This document shows, in pieces, positions 30,163 through 38,885 of a stretch of 47,512 nucleotides of DNA; the stretch's first letter is position 1; each line of letters opens with the position of its first letter. The position numbers and the translations under genes are program-made. The notes below the pieces were generated by a model. That model had not been told where the DNA came from and searched no databases. It saw only the letters and a list, made by a program, of their open reading frames with translations. This DNA is from Bacteroidaceae bacterium (GTDB lineage: Bacteria; Bacteroidota; Bacteroidia; Bacteroidales; Barnesiellaceae_A): NCBI GenBank assembly GCA_017532725.1, contig JAFXIZ010000025.1, positions 1 through 47,512 on the forward strand. Direction: 5' to 3'.

Positions 30163-30819
30163 TTATCGTTCGACGCTCGACAGTATGTAGGGCGATTGTT
30201 CAAATGCTTGGTATATGCCCGATACGGTCTTGTTTATGTTGAATTGGTTGCTCGATTGTATGCCGGCCATATAGGCAGTCCACAATACGGGTATTTTCTT
30301 TGTTGTGGCGTTGGCATCTTCGAGCGCTACAATCTCTACTATGAGCGAGCCTATTGTATAGGTGTAGGTTATAGGGTAGGCATACGACGGCCCCCAGCCA
30401 CCCCAATAAGGATTCCAATAACTACCGGGCCAATAGTAGTCGTAGCCATACCACCAATAGGGGTTGGTCGAGGCGTAGGATATAATGGTGTTGGTATCCT
30501 TTACATAACTCACTTGCAAGCCGAGGTCGGCTTCGGCGTTGTTGGTGCGTACATAGCCTCTCGTTTTCATTTCGCTGTTGATGGCTTGTATGATAGCCGT
30601 CGTGCGAGGGTCATCGGCGGCAAAGTAGGAGGGTTTGGCTTTATCGTCGAGGAGCAGTATGCTGTCGGGGATGGCGTAAGTCGTGTATTTGCCGAAGTTG
30701 GCACTCTTGTCGTAGTTGGTATATACGATAAGTTCGCTCGACAGTTCGTTGAGGTCGGGCTCTTTCTGACAGGCTGCAAAGGTTGCTGCCAATAGCAAAA
30801 TAGGAATTACCTTTTTCAT
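30163..30819 (-). CDS. DUF4136 family lipoprotein, copy A of the tandem module
   Basis: The 218-residue protein has a lipoprotein signal with Cys17 (TFAACQKEP). It has the same architecture as the protein at 28645-29301: YTNYDKSANFGKYTTYAIPD, EADLGLQVSYV and a C-terminal end IYQAFEQSPYI identical in its core to copy B. Residues 115-154 are again very rich in Tyr and Trp. It is divergently transcribed from the polysaccharide genes at 30996, and a 19-bp palindrome lies upstream of its ATG at 30861-30879. No exact -7 match was found in its upstream region. Confidence 0.8.
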   Translation of the reverse strand: MKKVIPILLLAATFAACQKEPDLNELSSELIVYTNYDKSANFGKYTTYAIPDSILLLDDKAKPSYFAADDPRTTAIIQAINSEMKTRGYVRTNNAEADLGLQVSYVKDTNTIISYASTNPYWWYGYDYYWPGSYWNPYWGGWGPSYAYPITYTYTIGSLIVEIVALEDANATTKKIPVLWTAYMAGIQSSNQFNINKTVSGIYQAFEQSPYILSSVER

Positions 30820-30860
30820 AACATAATTTTTTGATATAAGATGAATATTCGTTCAGTAAC

Positions 30861-30879
30861 TGTGGCTACTGTAACCACA
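30861..30879. promoter_or_regulatory. 19-bp imperfect palindrome upstream of DUF4136 copy A
   Basis: TGTGGCTACTGTAACCACA is a dyad centred on 30870 with one mismatched pair (c/a). It lies 42-60 bases upstream of the DUF4136 ATG and about 100 bases upstream of the -7 element of the divergent glycosyltransferase. No gene ends here, so it is not needed as a terminator. It could be a regulator binding site or an RNA leader hairpin. Confidence 0.5.
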
Positions 30880-30970
30880 AAACAATGTTATGATGCCAAT
30901 TGTTTGGAGCCACTCGTTGTGTATTTATGCAAAAAATGGGGAAATGAGCCGTTAATATATAGAATATTGT

Positions 30971-30978
30971 TACCTTTG
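30971..30978 (+). promoter_or_regulatory. Candidate -7 element for the glycosyltransferase-nitroreductase pair
   Basis: TACCTTTG is an exact TAnnTTTG match, 18 bases before the ATG at 30996. A -33 TTTG is not found at normal spacing. Confidence 0.55.
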
Positions 30979-30995
30979 TAAAAAAATTATCAAAG

Positions 30996-32087
30996 ATGAA
31001 GAAGCGAATAGTATGGGTTACGGGCGACTATTTTATTGATGTCGATATGCCTATTGTGCCACATCTATGTCGTGAATATGATATAGAGTGGATAATCATA
31101 AGAGGACAAGATGAGAAAATAGAAGTCCCGACGTCGTGCGATGGGTGTGATATTCATACCTATCAGATGTCGTTTCGTCGTCGCGATATACGTTGTATTT
31201 CATTCTATGCCCGAATCGCTCGGCGCATCAAGGCTTTCAACCCCGATATTATTTATATCGATGCCGTAGAGATGCCTTATTTGTATCCCGTATTCGACTT
31301 CTATCTGCCACGTCACAAGATGGTACACGCTGCTCACAATGTGGTATCGTACCCCGGTTGGCCTCATAGACGTATGAACGAGATGTACATCAAGTATATT
31401 TTCGGCAATCACAAGAATTTCCACATATTTTCGCAACATACGCGAGCCGTCTTTGAGCAACTTTATAGTGGAAAGAATATACTATGCACACCGTTGTCGT
31501 TGAAAGATTATGGAACGCCATCGCCATCGGCATCGCTCGATGATGAGAAGGTGAAATTCCTTTTCTTTGGAAACTTCCGTCATAACAAACGCCCCGATGT
31601 GTTGTTGCAGGCTTTTGCACGTTTGCCCATTGAGTTGCGCAACAAGGCGCACCTCTCTGTTATGGGGTCGTGCGACAATACCGAGCCTTATATGCCGTTG
31701 GTCAAGGAGTTGGGCGATTCGGTAACTTTTGTTCCTACCCGTATTCCTGATGAAGATGTCGCCGATATTTTTGCATCGCATCACTATCTTGTCCTGCCTT
31801 ATGAGAACGTTGCGCAGAGTGGCCCTCATATGATTGCTTATAACTATAATGTGCCAGTAATAGCAACCCGTATAGATGGATTTGTTGAGCACGTTACGGA
31901 TGGCTATGATGGTTATTTGTTTGATGTCAACAATGTTGACAGTCTTGCCGAAGTATTGAAAAGGGTTATTGGTAATAGTAAAGAGGAGTATAATGTATTG
32001 TGTGATAATCTGAAGCATACTATTGCGCAAAAGTACTCGTCGGCTGCCATATTGGATAATTATAAACGCTATTTTGACGCATTGTAA
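30996..32087 (+). CDS. Glycosyltransferase, GT4-like, in the polysaccharide locus
   Basis: The 363-residue protein has the two-domain GT-B layout of GT4 enzymes. The N-terminal half ends near residue 175 and the C-terminal half begins FLFFGNFRHNKRPDVLLQAF, followed by PTRIPDEDVADIFASHHYLVLPY and a nucleotide-sugar-binding loop VPVIATRIDGFVEHV. The usual E-x7-E pair is not obvious. It probably adds a sugar during repeat-unit assembly on the cytoplasmic face of the inner membrane. The start lies after a -7 element and the stop is 3 bases before the nitroreductase-family gene. Confidence 0.85.
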   Translation: MKKRIVWVTGDYFIDVDMPIVPHLCREYDIEWIIIRGQDEKIEVPTSCDGCDIHTYQMSFRRRDIRCISFYARIARRIKAFNPDIIYIDAVEMPYLYPVFDFYLPRHKMVHAAHNVVSYPGWPHRRMNEMYIKYIFGNHKNFHIFSQHTRAVFEQLYSGKNILCTPLSLKDYGTPSPSASLDDEKVKFLFFGNFRHNKRPDVLLQAFARLPIELRNKAHLSVMGSCDNTEPYMPLVKELGDSVTFVPTRIPDEDVADIFASHHYLVLPYENVAQSGPHMIAYNYNVPVIATRIDGFVEHVTDGYDGYLFDVNNVDSLAEVLKRVIGNSKEEYNVLCDNLKHTIAQKYSSAAILDNYKRYFDAL

Positions 32088-32090
32088 ATT

Positions 32091-33080
32091 ATGAGTTTGA
32101 AAGATAAGTTGCGACTGTTCGTAAGGCACAATCGGGTGATTTTATTCGGGCGTTTGATGTTCGAAGCGTTGTGCGAAACCTGTAGTCACACCAAGCACCT
32201 CGGTGCAGCCGATATGTTGAGCGATGAGGTGAAGTTTGCAGCCGATCTTCGTATAAGAACTCACGCTATAGAGAAAGGTATGTCGATAGGCTCGGCGCGA
32301 GTGGGTTTTGGACAACCCAAGGTGCTGGCTCTTATCGATGATTTGTTTCTGTTTATACGCAAGTTCCCTACAGCATCAATCGATGAGGCTGTGTGCGTGA
32401 TAGAACGATATATAGCCTATAATGCCGGTCGTGGTTGCGATATGCCCGAAGTGAAGGCTCGATATGAGCAACTACTAAAGGCTTACAAGTTGCGTACTCC
32501 ACTGAATGTGGGCATACGTGAACTTAAATACAGCGAAACGGCCGAGGCCGCGCAAGCGTCGTTTGATGTATTTTCGCACAGTCGCTATTCCATTCGCGAT
32601 TTCGGTACCGATACCGTTGTCGATTTTAAGGATATTATCGGTGCTATAGATATGGCTCGCAAAGCACCCTCGGCGTGCAATAGACAACCTGCTCGCGCTC
32701 ATATCTTTAAGGGTGAGGCTGCTCATAAACTGCTCGATTTTCAGGGTGGTTGCAAGGGTTTTGCCAATGATATGCAGTATGCGCTGCTTGTAACAGCCGA
32801 TATGCGCCAATATTTTATCAACGAGCGTCATCAGATGTATGTCGATGGAGGATTGTTCGCAATGGAATTGTTGTTCTCGTTGCACTATAAGGGCTTGGCT
32901 ACAATACCCCTTACCACATCCTACAAGAGTATGAAGACGCGTCGTATGCGCAAGGAGTTTGATATCCCCTCATACGAAGTTCCTATAATGATTATAGGTG
33001 TGGGTGCCTTTAAGGATGAGTATAAGGTGGCTGTATCGCATCGTAATCCTGTGGAGGATTATTATTGCGAGCATCATTGA
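32091..33080 (+). CDS. Nitroreductase-family protein with N-terminal extension, in glycan locus
   Basis: The 329-residue protein has a nitroreductase-like FMN domain from about residue 160: SRYSIRDF (164-171), ARKAPSACNRQP (189-200) and the conserved end near IGVGAFKDEY. The first 150 residues are an extension with a His-Ala-Ile-Glu-Lys-Gly motif (HAIEKGMSIGSARVGFG, 58-74), a pattern I associate with nitroreductase-like proteins encoded near polysaccharide genes. It should bind flavin, but the substrate is unknown. It is 3 bases after a glycosyltransferase and converges on the main operon. Signal peptide and membrane segments are absent. Confidence 0.78.
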   Translation: MSLKDKLRLFVRHNRVILFGRLMFEALCETCSHTKHLGAADMLSDEVKFAADLRIRTHAIEKGMSIGSARVGFGQPKVLALIDDLFLFIRKFPTASIDEAVCVIERYIAYNAGRGCDMPEVKARYEQLLKAYKLRTPLNVGIRELKYSETAEAAQASFDVFSHSRYSIRDFGTDTVVDFKDIIGAIDMARKAPSACNRQPARAHIFKGEAAHKLLDFQGGCKGFANDMQYALLVTADMRQYFINERHQMYVDGGLFAMELLFSLHYKGLATIPLTTSYKSMKTRRMRKEFDIPSYEVPIMIIGVGAFKDEYKVAVSHRNPVEDYYCEHH

Positions 33081-33099
33081 TACCCTTTCTCAAACGCTA

Positions 33100-33849
33100 T
33101 TATCGATTGTTTTTCACCAATCTTTTCTCCTCACGAATAAGTCGTGGCAGAATCTTTATAAAGTTCCAATAGCGAGGTATATTCTTCTTTGGCTCGTTAA
33201 AGGCTCGGTATAGCCATTCGAGGCGCAACTTTAGCATCCAACCCGGAGCGCGTTTAACGGCACTGACACCCGAGTTGAAGTTGAATATGGCTCCAAAGCC
33301 GAACATAATACCTCGGTTGAGGTATGGCTCCAATCGATTCATAAACATCTCTTGCTTGGGTGCGCCCAACGATACCCATATAATATCGGGGTTGTCGGCA
33401 TTGATTTTTCGGGCTATCTCTTCGTAGTCAAACTCTTCGACGCTGCGAAATGGCAACGTTTCGAATTGCATATCGGCTATCTTGGGGTCGATTTTCGACA
33501 GATTTTCTCTCAATCCGTTCAGTACCTCGGGGGTGTTGCCCAGAAAATATTGTCTGAAACGGCACATCTTTACATACTTGATAAAGATGTCGGCTCCTAT
33601 ATATGAGTCGATGGGTTGCTTGTGAATATGAGCCAATATCTTTGCCAGGATGGAGCCGTCGCAGTTGTTGACAAGCGCACCATTCAGTACATCGAGAAAC
33701 TCGGGGCGTGTGTTGGCAACTGTAAGGTTGTTGCTCTCGACCGAGCATACATATCCCTTGCCACCGTTGGCAATGGTGTCGAAGATGGTTTTGTCGAATT
33801 GCTCCTTATCGAATTGGAGGCGTACGTTGAAGTATTTTTCTTGGCTCAT
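33100..33849 (-). CDS. WecG/TagA/CpsF-family glycosyltransferase (GT26)
   Basis: The 249-residue protein matches GT26: VSLGAPKQEMFMNRL near residues 155-169 and a C-terminal RAPGWMLKLRLEWLYRAFNEP segment, the family signature. Members such as WecG and TagA add an N-acetylmannosaminyl-type sugar to a lipid-linked acceptor on the cytoplasmic face of the membrane. Its start overlaps the stop of the cupin gene by four bases (ATGA). It is the last gene of the minus-strand polysaccharide operon. The acceptor and donor are inferred from the family only. Confidence 0.9.
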   Translation of the reverse strand: MSQEKYFNVRLQFDKEQFDKTIFDTIANGGKGYVCSVESNNLTVANTRPEFLDVLNGALVNNCDGSILAKILAHIHKQPIDSYIGADIFIKYVKMCRFRQYFLGNTPEVLNGLRENLSKIDPKIADMQFETLPFRSVEEFDYEEIARKINADNPDIIWVSLGAPKQEMFMNRLEPYLNRGIMFGFGAIFNFNSGVSAVKRAPGWMLKLRLEWLYRAFNEPKKNIPRYWNFIKILPRLIREEKRLVKNNR

Positions 33850-34190
33850 AGTGCAATTCCTATTGTTAGCATTACTGCATCGGTTGTGGCTTTTAAGGCG
33901 TGTCCTGTGCCGGCCCTGACAAGCAGATAATTACCGGCGTGGCACTTGTGTGTGGTGTGCCCGATGATGAATGTTACCTCTCCTTGCAGTATATAGAAGT
34001 GTTCATCCATTGTATCGTGCGTGTGTGTATCTATGTTATCGCCGGCATTGAGTGTAGTGCGTGCTATTTGTGTTATGGGCGATTGTGGTTGGTCGTTACC
34101 CAACAGCACCGTTTTAACGCCTACTTGGTGCGATGTGTGGCAAGAGGCAATGTCGTCGATATGTTTTATTATAAATGGCTCTTGGCTCAT
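33846..34190 (-). CDS. Small cupin-domain protein in polysaccharide operon
   Basis: The 114-residue protein is a single cupin fold. The metal-site motif is present: H56, H58, E63 and H97, in HTHDTMDEHFYILQGE and HAL. It could be an isomerase or epimerase of a nucleotide sugar, or a binding protein; cupins of this size have varied roles. It overlaps both neighbours by four bases (ATGA with the epimerase stop and with the WecG-type start), so translation is strongly coupled. Function is unknown. Confidence 0.8.
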   Translation of the reverse strand: MSQEPFIIKHIDDIASCHTSHQVGVKTVLLGNDQPQSPITQIARTTLNAGDNIDTHTHDTMDEHFYILQGEVTFIIGHTTHKCHAGNYLLVRAGTGHALKATTDAVMLTIGIAL

Positions 34191-35179
34191 TTTTCAATCT
34201 GTTGTTTTACCCACGCATATTGCTCTTTCAGTCCCTCGGTGAGCGATACCTGAGGCTCCCAACCAAGTATCTCCTTGGCCTTTGAGTAGTCGGCACAACG
34301 GGCTTTGTCGCCCTCGGGCTTGGTTGTGTCAAATACTATATCGATATCCTTGCCCGATATGGTCACTACGGTTTCGGCTATCTCTTTTATCGAGGTGCAT
34401 ACCGATGGGCCTATCTGGATGTGCCCGTGTCCCCAACCTTTATCGAGCGCGAGGCACAGGGCGTTTACGATGTCGTTAACGTGAATGAAGGCACGACCTT
34501 GCAGGCCACTGCCCCATACGATAAACGGCTCGTTGGGATAGTTGACGGCTTTGCGTATCAATGCCGGAATTACTTGGCTGCGCTCACCGTAGTCGCAGGG
34601 TGCGCCATAGACGTTGTGGAACATAAGTGTGCAGCAGGGTATGCCACACTCTTTCTCCATAAAGTCGGTTTCTATCTGTCCCATAAGTTTACTCCATCCG
34701 TAGGCCGACTCGGGCAGAGCGGGGTAGAGTTCCTCTTCGCGCAAGGGTACTACGTCGAGCGAGTTTTGTCGGGTCAGGGGGAATGAACAGGCTGTTCCTA
34801 CATATAGGAAGCCTTTTATCTGTTCCTTACCGGCTTTGCGACAAGAGTTGATAACGTTGGAGTTGATAAGATTGTTTTGGCGAAATAGGTCGCCTTGATT
34901 GTTGAATACATAGTCGATGCCGGCTACAATGTCGGCTAAGTGTACTACATAATCGACGTGAGGAAGAATATCTTCGCAACTGCCCGGTATCGAGAGGTCG
35001 CGATTGAAGAAGTGTGTGTCGAGGTCGATGATGGGAGTGCCGTTCTCGTCGTTGAGGTACTCCAATTTGCCTCTCCACAAGTTGTCGATAATATATATTT
35101 CGTTTCCTTCTTTAACAAGTCGCTTGGCGAGATTTGAGCCTATCATCCCACAACCGCCGGTTATAAGTATTCTTCTCAT
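34187..35179 (-). CDS. NAD-dependent nucleotide-sugar epimerase/dehydratase (SDR family)
   Basis: The 330-residue protein is an extended short-chain dehydrogenase. It has the NAD motif TGGCGMIGSN (7-16) and the catalytic Y160-xxx-K164 (AYGWSKLMG). GTACSFP near 128-134 resembles the GDP-sugar epimerase and dehydratase group. It likely makes a sugar nucleotide for this polysaccharide. It begins 1 base after the upstream glycosyltransferase stop and overlaps the cupin start. The exact product cannot be decided by eye. Confidence 0.88.
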   Translation of the reverse strand: MRRILITGGCGMIGSNLAKRLVKEGNEIYIIDNLWRGKLEYLNDENGTPIIDLDTHFFNRDLSIPGSCEDILPHVDYVVHLADIVAGIDYVFNNQGDLFRQNNLINSNVINSCRKAGKEQIKGFLYVGTACSFPLTRQNSLDVVPLREEELYPALPESAYGWSKLMGQIETDFMEKECGIPCCTLMFHNVYGAPCDYGERSQVIPALIRKAVNYPNEPFIVWGSGLQGRAFIHVNDIVNALCLALDKGWGHGHIQIGPSVCTSIKEIAETVVTISGKDIDIVFDTTKPEGDKARCADYSKAKEILGWEPQVSLTEGLKEQYAWVKQQIEK

Positions 35180-35180
35180 A

Positions 35181-36233
35181 TTATTGGTTTAATAAATTTT
35201 GGTACAAATGCTCGATATCGTTTGATATTGCACTCATACTGAATTTTGTTGTTGCTAATGTATGTGAATTGTCGGCTATACGACGACGCAATTCTTCGTT
35301 GGTAATAAGTAGGTCGATGTGCGCTGCCAATGTCTTGGTATCGCCGGGTGTGAAAACGAGTGCGTTCTCGCCGTCAACAAGCACATCGGGCAGCCCTCCT
35401 ACAGGTGTAGTGATGACGGGTAGGCTGTATCCCCAAGCATCGAGTACGGCCATAGGAAAGCCTTCGGCATAACTTGGCAGGCAGAAGATTGAGGCTTTTG
35501 AAAAGAGTGCGTCTTTTTCCTCGCCTGTAATCCATCCGGGCAACTCTATTTGTGAGTCTATGCCGCAGTTGCGGGCTATCTCTTGGGCTTGTTCCATCTC
35601 GCCACTTCCTGCCAATACAACTCGCCATTCGGGGTGTCGGGTGGCTATTGTAGCGAATGCTTCTATAAGGTCTTTGTATCCTTTTCGGCTGTTTAATGCG
35701 CCTGCGTAGAGTATTATTTTCTCTTGACTAATGCCTCGGTTGAGGGGCTTTGCCGAGCAGGGGTTGTATATAATGGCCGATTTCTCAAGGGGGATGTTTG
35801 TACCACAAAACTCCTTCTGTGCTTGTTGCGATAGCAATATTACTTTATCGGCACAGGCCGAGTGTATTCGATATAAGAATCCCCACTTGCTGTTTACCGT
35901 CGTGTCGGGCGAGAACGAGTGTAGGTGTATGATTACCTTCTTATTGAACAACTTGGCTATGAACGTAAAGGGCAGTTTGCGCAAAGCCGAGGGGGGCTCG
36001 CTTGTGTGTATGTGTACAATCTTATATTTATATACGATGAATAGGTATTTCAATAGAGCCTTTGTAACATACCACAACTTGTGAATGAATTGTTTGTTGA
36101 TATGGGTTTCAATCCACACACATTCGTACTTTGCCCAATAGGCACTGCTTTCGTGCTCATTTAGTACGGTTGTAATGCCACCTTGGGTCTTACGCGACGT
36201 TGCTACAATAAGAGTCCTCACCTTTTGTCCCAT
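35181..36233 (-). CDS. Glycosyltransferase, GT4 family
   Basis: The 350-residue protein is GT-B. The C-terminal domain has LYAGALNSRKGYKDLIEAF, LAGSGEMEQA, and LPSYAEGFPMAVLDAWGYSLP. In the E-x7-E position the second acid is Asp (EGFPMAVLD), a variation seen in some capsule transferases. It probably transfers a sugar from a nucleotide donor during repeat-unit assembly at the inner membrane. It follows the pyruvyltransferase by 5 bases in the operon. Confidence 0.9.
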   Translation of the reverse strand: MGQKVRTLIVATSRKTQGGITTVLNEHESSAYWAKYECVWIETHINKQFIHKLWYVTKALLKYLFIVYKYKIVHIHTSEPPSALRKLPFTFIAKLFNKKVIIHLHSFSPDTTVNSKWGFLYRIHSACADKVILLSQQAQKEFCGTNIPLEKSAIIYNPCSAKPLNRGISQEKIILYAGALNSRKGYKDLIEAFATIATRHPEWRVVLAGSGEMEQAQEIARNCGIDSQIELPGWITGEEKDALFSKASIFCLPSYAEGFPMAVLDAWGYSLPVITTPVGGLPDVLVDGENALVFTPGDTKTLAAHIDLLITNEELRRRIADNSHTLATTKFSMSAISNDIEHLYQNLLNQ

Positions 36234-36238
36234 AACGA

Positions 36239-37390
36239 TTACTGTGCGTTTTGTTCTTTGAAATTTTCGATAAACCTGATGTATCGTTTACCCATTATGG
36301 TAACAGTCTTTTTTATTTCATCGCGTTTCTTGTCGAAGTTGTTTATGGCAACAGGTATCTGCTTGAGTATTTGCTCGGGTGTTATATCTTGTGTGTCAAC
36401 AAGATTGTGTGGATATAGTCCTACCGACTTCATCAATGCCGAGTGTTTCGACTCGCCTTGTGTGGTTTTGAGATTCTGTATATGATCGACATATAGCAGC
36501 ATAGGCGTGTCGTTTTTCATCGAGAAAATGGCCTCGTGGAAACGGTGGGTTATCACTAACTTGAAGTATCGGAATACCCCCAATTGCTCAAGGGGTGACA
36601 TATTATTCAATACAATATCGGCCCATTTCACAGGACGCAGTGATACGATTGTGTAGCCTTGCTCTTTGAGTGCATTGGCTACAGGCTCGGCCCATACATC
36701 GGTTTTATAGCAGTGAATACATACCGATTTTTGCGGGATGTCGATTCGATTCTTTTTAAGATAACCTTCGATATGGCTATAGTCTATATCCAATCCGAAG
36801 GTGGGGTCGGGTACAATTTCTACCTTGTCTTCAGGAACATATTTGGCAATAAGTTCTTGCGAGAAAGTATCTCTCATACCGAATGCCGAGAATGTGGCGA
36901 GGGTGGCTTGCATCTGCTCCTTTTGACAACTCGACAAGTTGTCGTACTCGACGTTGCGACACGATGCTGCCAGAAATACCTTCTTGGCTTTGATGCGAGG
37001 CGATAGCCAATAAGCCGATAGACCGTCATATCCTTGGGGCAGGCGATTGAGTTCGAGCAGGGTGTCCGAGCCTATAAAGATGATGTCGTATTGTCGGCTC
37101 TCGATGTAGTCGAGGGCTTTTTCGACCGATGTTATGGTCTTGTCGTTATTGCCGTTTAATAACTCCTTGCGAAAACGGGCGTATTTGGCTATTCGTTCGC
37201 AATCGCGCAATATCGATGCCGGTGTGCAGTTCGACAGGTATGGATGGTTGTATTGTCGGAAACCGTGAAATGGTATTATTTCGACATCGGCTGCCGGATA
37301 TTGCTCTCTAACAGCCCTCAATGTGGAATATGCTTGCAGGTTTGTCCCACAATTAAGATCTCCATAATATGTTAAGATGCCAATTTTCAT
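36239..37390 (-). CDS. Polysaccharide pyruvyltransferase family protein
   Basis: The 383-residue protein starts MKIGILTYYGDLNCGTNLQAY and matches the polysaccharide pyruvyltransferase family, with VEIVPDPTFGLDIDY near the middle and VITHRFHEAIFSM near residue 270. Family members put pyruvate ketals on sugars of exopolysaccharides; some homologs do other transfers. A pyruvate ketal would give the polysaccharide a negative charge. It sits between the polymerase and a GT4 gene in the operon. Confidence 0.87.
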   Translation of the reverse strand: MKIGILTYYGDLNCGTNLQAYSTLRAVREQYPAADVEIIPFHGFRQYNHPYLSNCTPASILRDCERIAKYARFRKELLNGNNDKTITSVEKALDYIESRQYDIIFIGSDTLLELNRLPQGYDGLSAYWLSPRIKAKKVFLAASCRNVEYDNLSSCQKEQMQATLATFSAFGMRDTFSQELIAKYVPEDKVEIVPDPTFGLDIDYSHIEGYLKKNRIDIPQKSVCIHCYKTDVWAEPVANALKEQGYTIVSLRPVKWADIVLNNMSPLEQLGVFRYFKLVITHRFHEAIFSMKNDTPMLLYVDHIQNLKTTQGESKHSALMKSVGLYPHNLVDTQDITPEQILKQIPVAINNFDKKRDEIKKTVTIMGKRYIRFIENFKEQNAQ

Positions 37391-37499
37391 TGAGAGTGTT
37401 TGTTATTATTACTTTGAATTACAAATATACAATAAATAATTGGAATATGTCGATATTACGGATTATTTGTTATGCTTGTTTTGTAGCAGGTCGAAGTTA

Positions 37500-38879
37500 T
37501 TAGGTTTTGTCTATCTTCGATATGTCGTTGTCGTTCCTGAACATCTTTACTCCCGAGATGATGAAGAATAGTAGCCACAATTCGCGTAGGGGTGTACCCA
37601 TAAACGATGGCTCGCCCATTCCTTGCGATAGGAAACAACACAAAATACCTATCGATGTGAGTGAGAATATCTTGAACGACAGGTTGCAGTCGGAGCGCAA
37701 TATACCCTTGATGCTCCTAAATCTTTTGACAAAGAAGTATATGATAAATGCCAATCCCAACAATCCCAACTCGGCTATGCAAATGAAAAAGACGTTGTGA
37801 ATGGAGTTGTTGTATAAGAAGTCAATCATAATGGGGTCGATGAAAGCCATATCCTTGAAGTTGAAGTTGGCTATCATATATTCGACGTGGGTGTTGAAAC
37901 CTACACCTATAATGGGATGCTTGGTGAAAATAATCCAACCACAATAGTAGTGGAGCAGACGTGCCATCATCATTTCATCGAGGTTACTGCCCACAAAACT
38001 GTCTTTCAATGGGGTGAACAGTACAAGTGCTACGGCAACTACAATAAGTGGCAGGATGCGCTGAAATATATTCTTTACCGAGAAGATAGAACTATTCAGT
38101 GTGTTATTGATAGAGATGACAATAAGTGTCGATACCAATATCGATAGCATTGCCGTACGGCTGAATGAGGGTATAAGCACAAGTATGGTGAGTATGCTCC
38201 ATATAAGACTTTTCTTCTTATGGTAGCCAAGTAGGTAGCACGATAGGAAGAAGCAGTAGCACATACTTAAGTATGCCGCGAAGGGGTTGGGGTGTGCAAA
38301 TGTTCCTACCGCACCCGGTCGGTCGGCCGAGCGCACATAGGCATAGTCGCGAAAGAATGTAGCTACTTCGGTAAATCCTACAAAGAAGGCAAAAGATAGT
38401 ATGCCTTGTAGTATGACGGTGTATATCAGTCCGTTATATATGCCTCGCAACAATGCGTGCGATGTGGTACTCGATATGAGGATATAGAGAAATGCCAGAT
38501 ATATGAATACCCTGACTATACCCAATACTGTGAGGTTGCTGTTGATGTTGCTCGGGTTGAGTATGTTGATGGCGCAGAATAGTACTATAAAGAGTACTGT
38601 CTGCCACGATATGGAGGGGAAGGTCCAATTGTTACGCCTGCCTATGACAACCAAAAAGAATGGTATGAGGAGCATATATATTTCGATACGGATACCGGCA
38701 GCAATGGAGGCAACCACATCCATTTCGTACAGGGTAAGGCCGTAATATATACTATTGCTAAATACAAAGAACGAAACAAAAATCTCGCCCCACTTGTCGA
38801 GCGTGAGTTTGTTACCCTCCTTTACTATCTTTATCAGATAGATTATTACCGATAATACTATGACCAGCGCACTCCACAT
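37500..38879 (-). CDS. O-antigen ligase/polymerase (Wzy-like) membrane protein
   Basis: The 459-residue protein has about 10-12 hydrophobic segments and the Wzy_C-type periplasmic loop around RLLHYYCGWIIFTKHPIIGVGFNTHVEY. It most likely polymerises lipid-linked repeat units in the periplasm, the step between flippase and export. Membership in the ligase rather than polymerase group cannot be resolved by eye, but the presence of flippase and Wzc-type genes in the same operon favours polymerase. It starts 6 bases after the flippase stop. Confidence 0.87.
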   Translation of the reverse strand: MWSALVIVLSVIIYLIKIVKEGNKLTLDKWGEIFVSFFVFSNSIYYGLTLYEMDVVASIAAGIRIEIYMLLIPFFLVVIGRRNNWTFPSISWQTVLFIVLFCAINILNPSNINSNLTVLGIVRVFIYLAFLYILISSTTSHALLRGIYNGLIYTVILQGILSFAFFVGFTEVATFFRDYAYVRSADRPGAVGTFAHPNPFAAYLSMCYCFFLSCYLLGYHKKKSLIWSILTILVLIPSFSRTAMLSILVSTLIVISINNTLNSSIFSVKNIFQRILPLIVVAVALVLFTPLKDSFVGSNLDEMMMARLLHYYCGWIIFTKHPIIGVGFNTHVEYMIANFNFKDMAFIDPIMIDFLYNNSIHNVFFICIAELGLLGLAFIIYFFVKRFRSIKGILRSDCNLSFKIFSLTSIGILCCFLSQGMGEPSFMGTPLRELWLLFFIISGVKMFRNDNDISKIDKT

Positions 38880-38885
38880 ATATTG

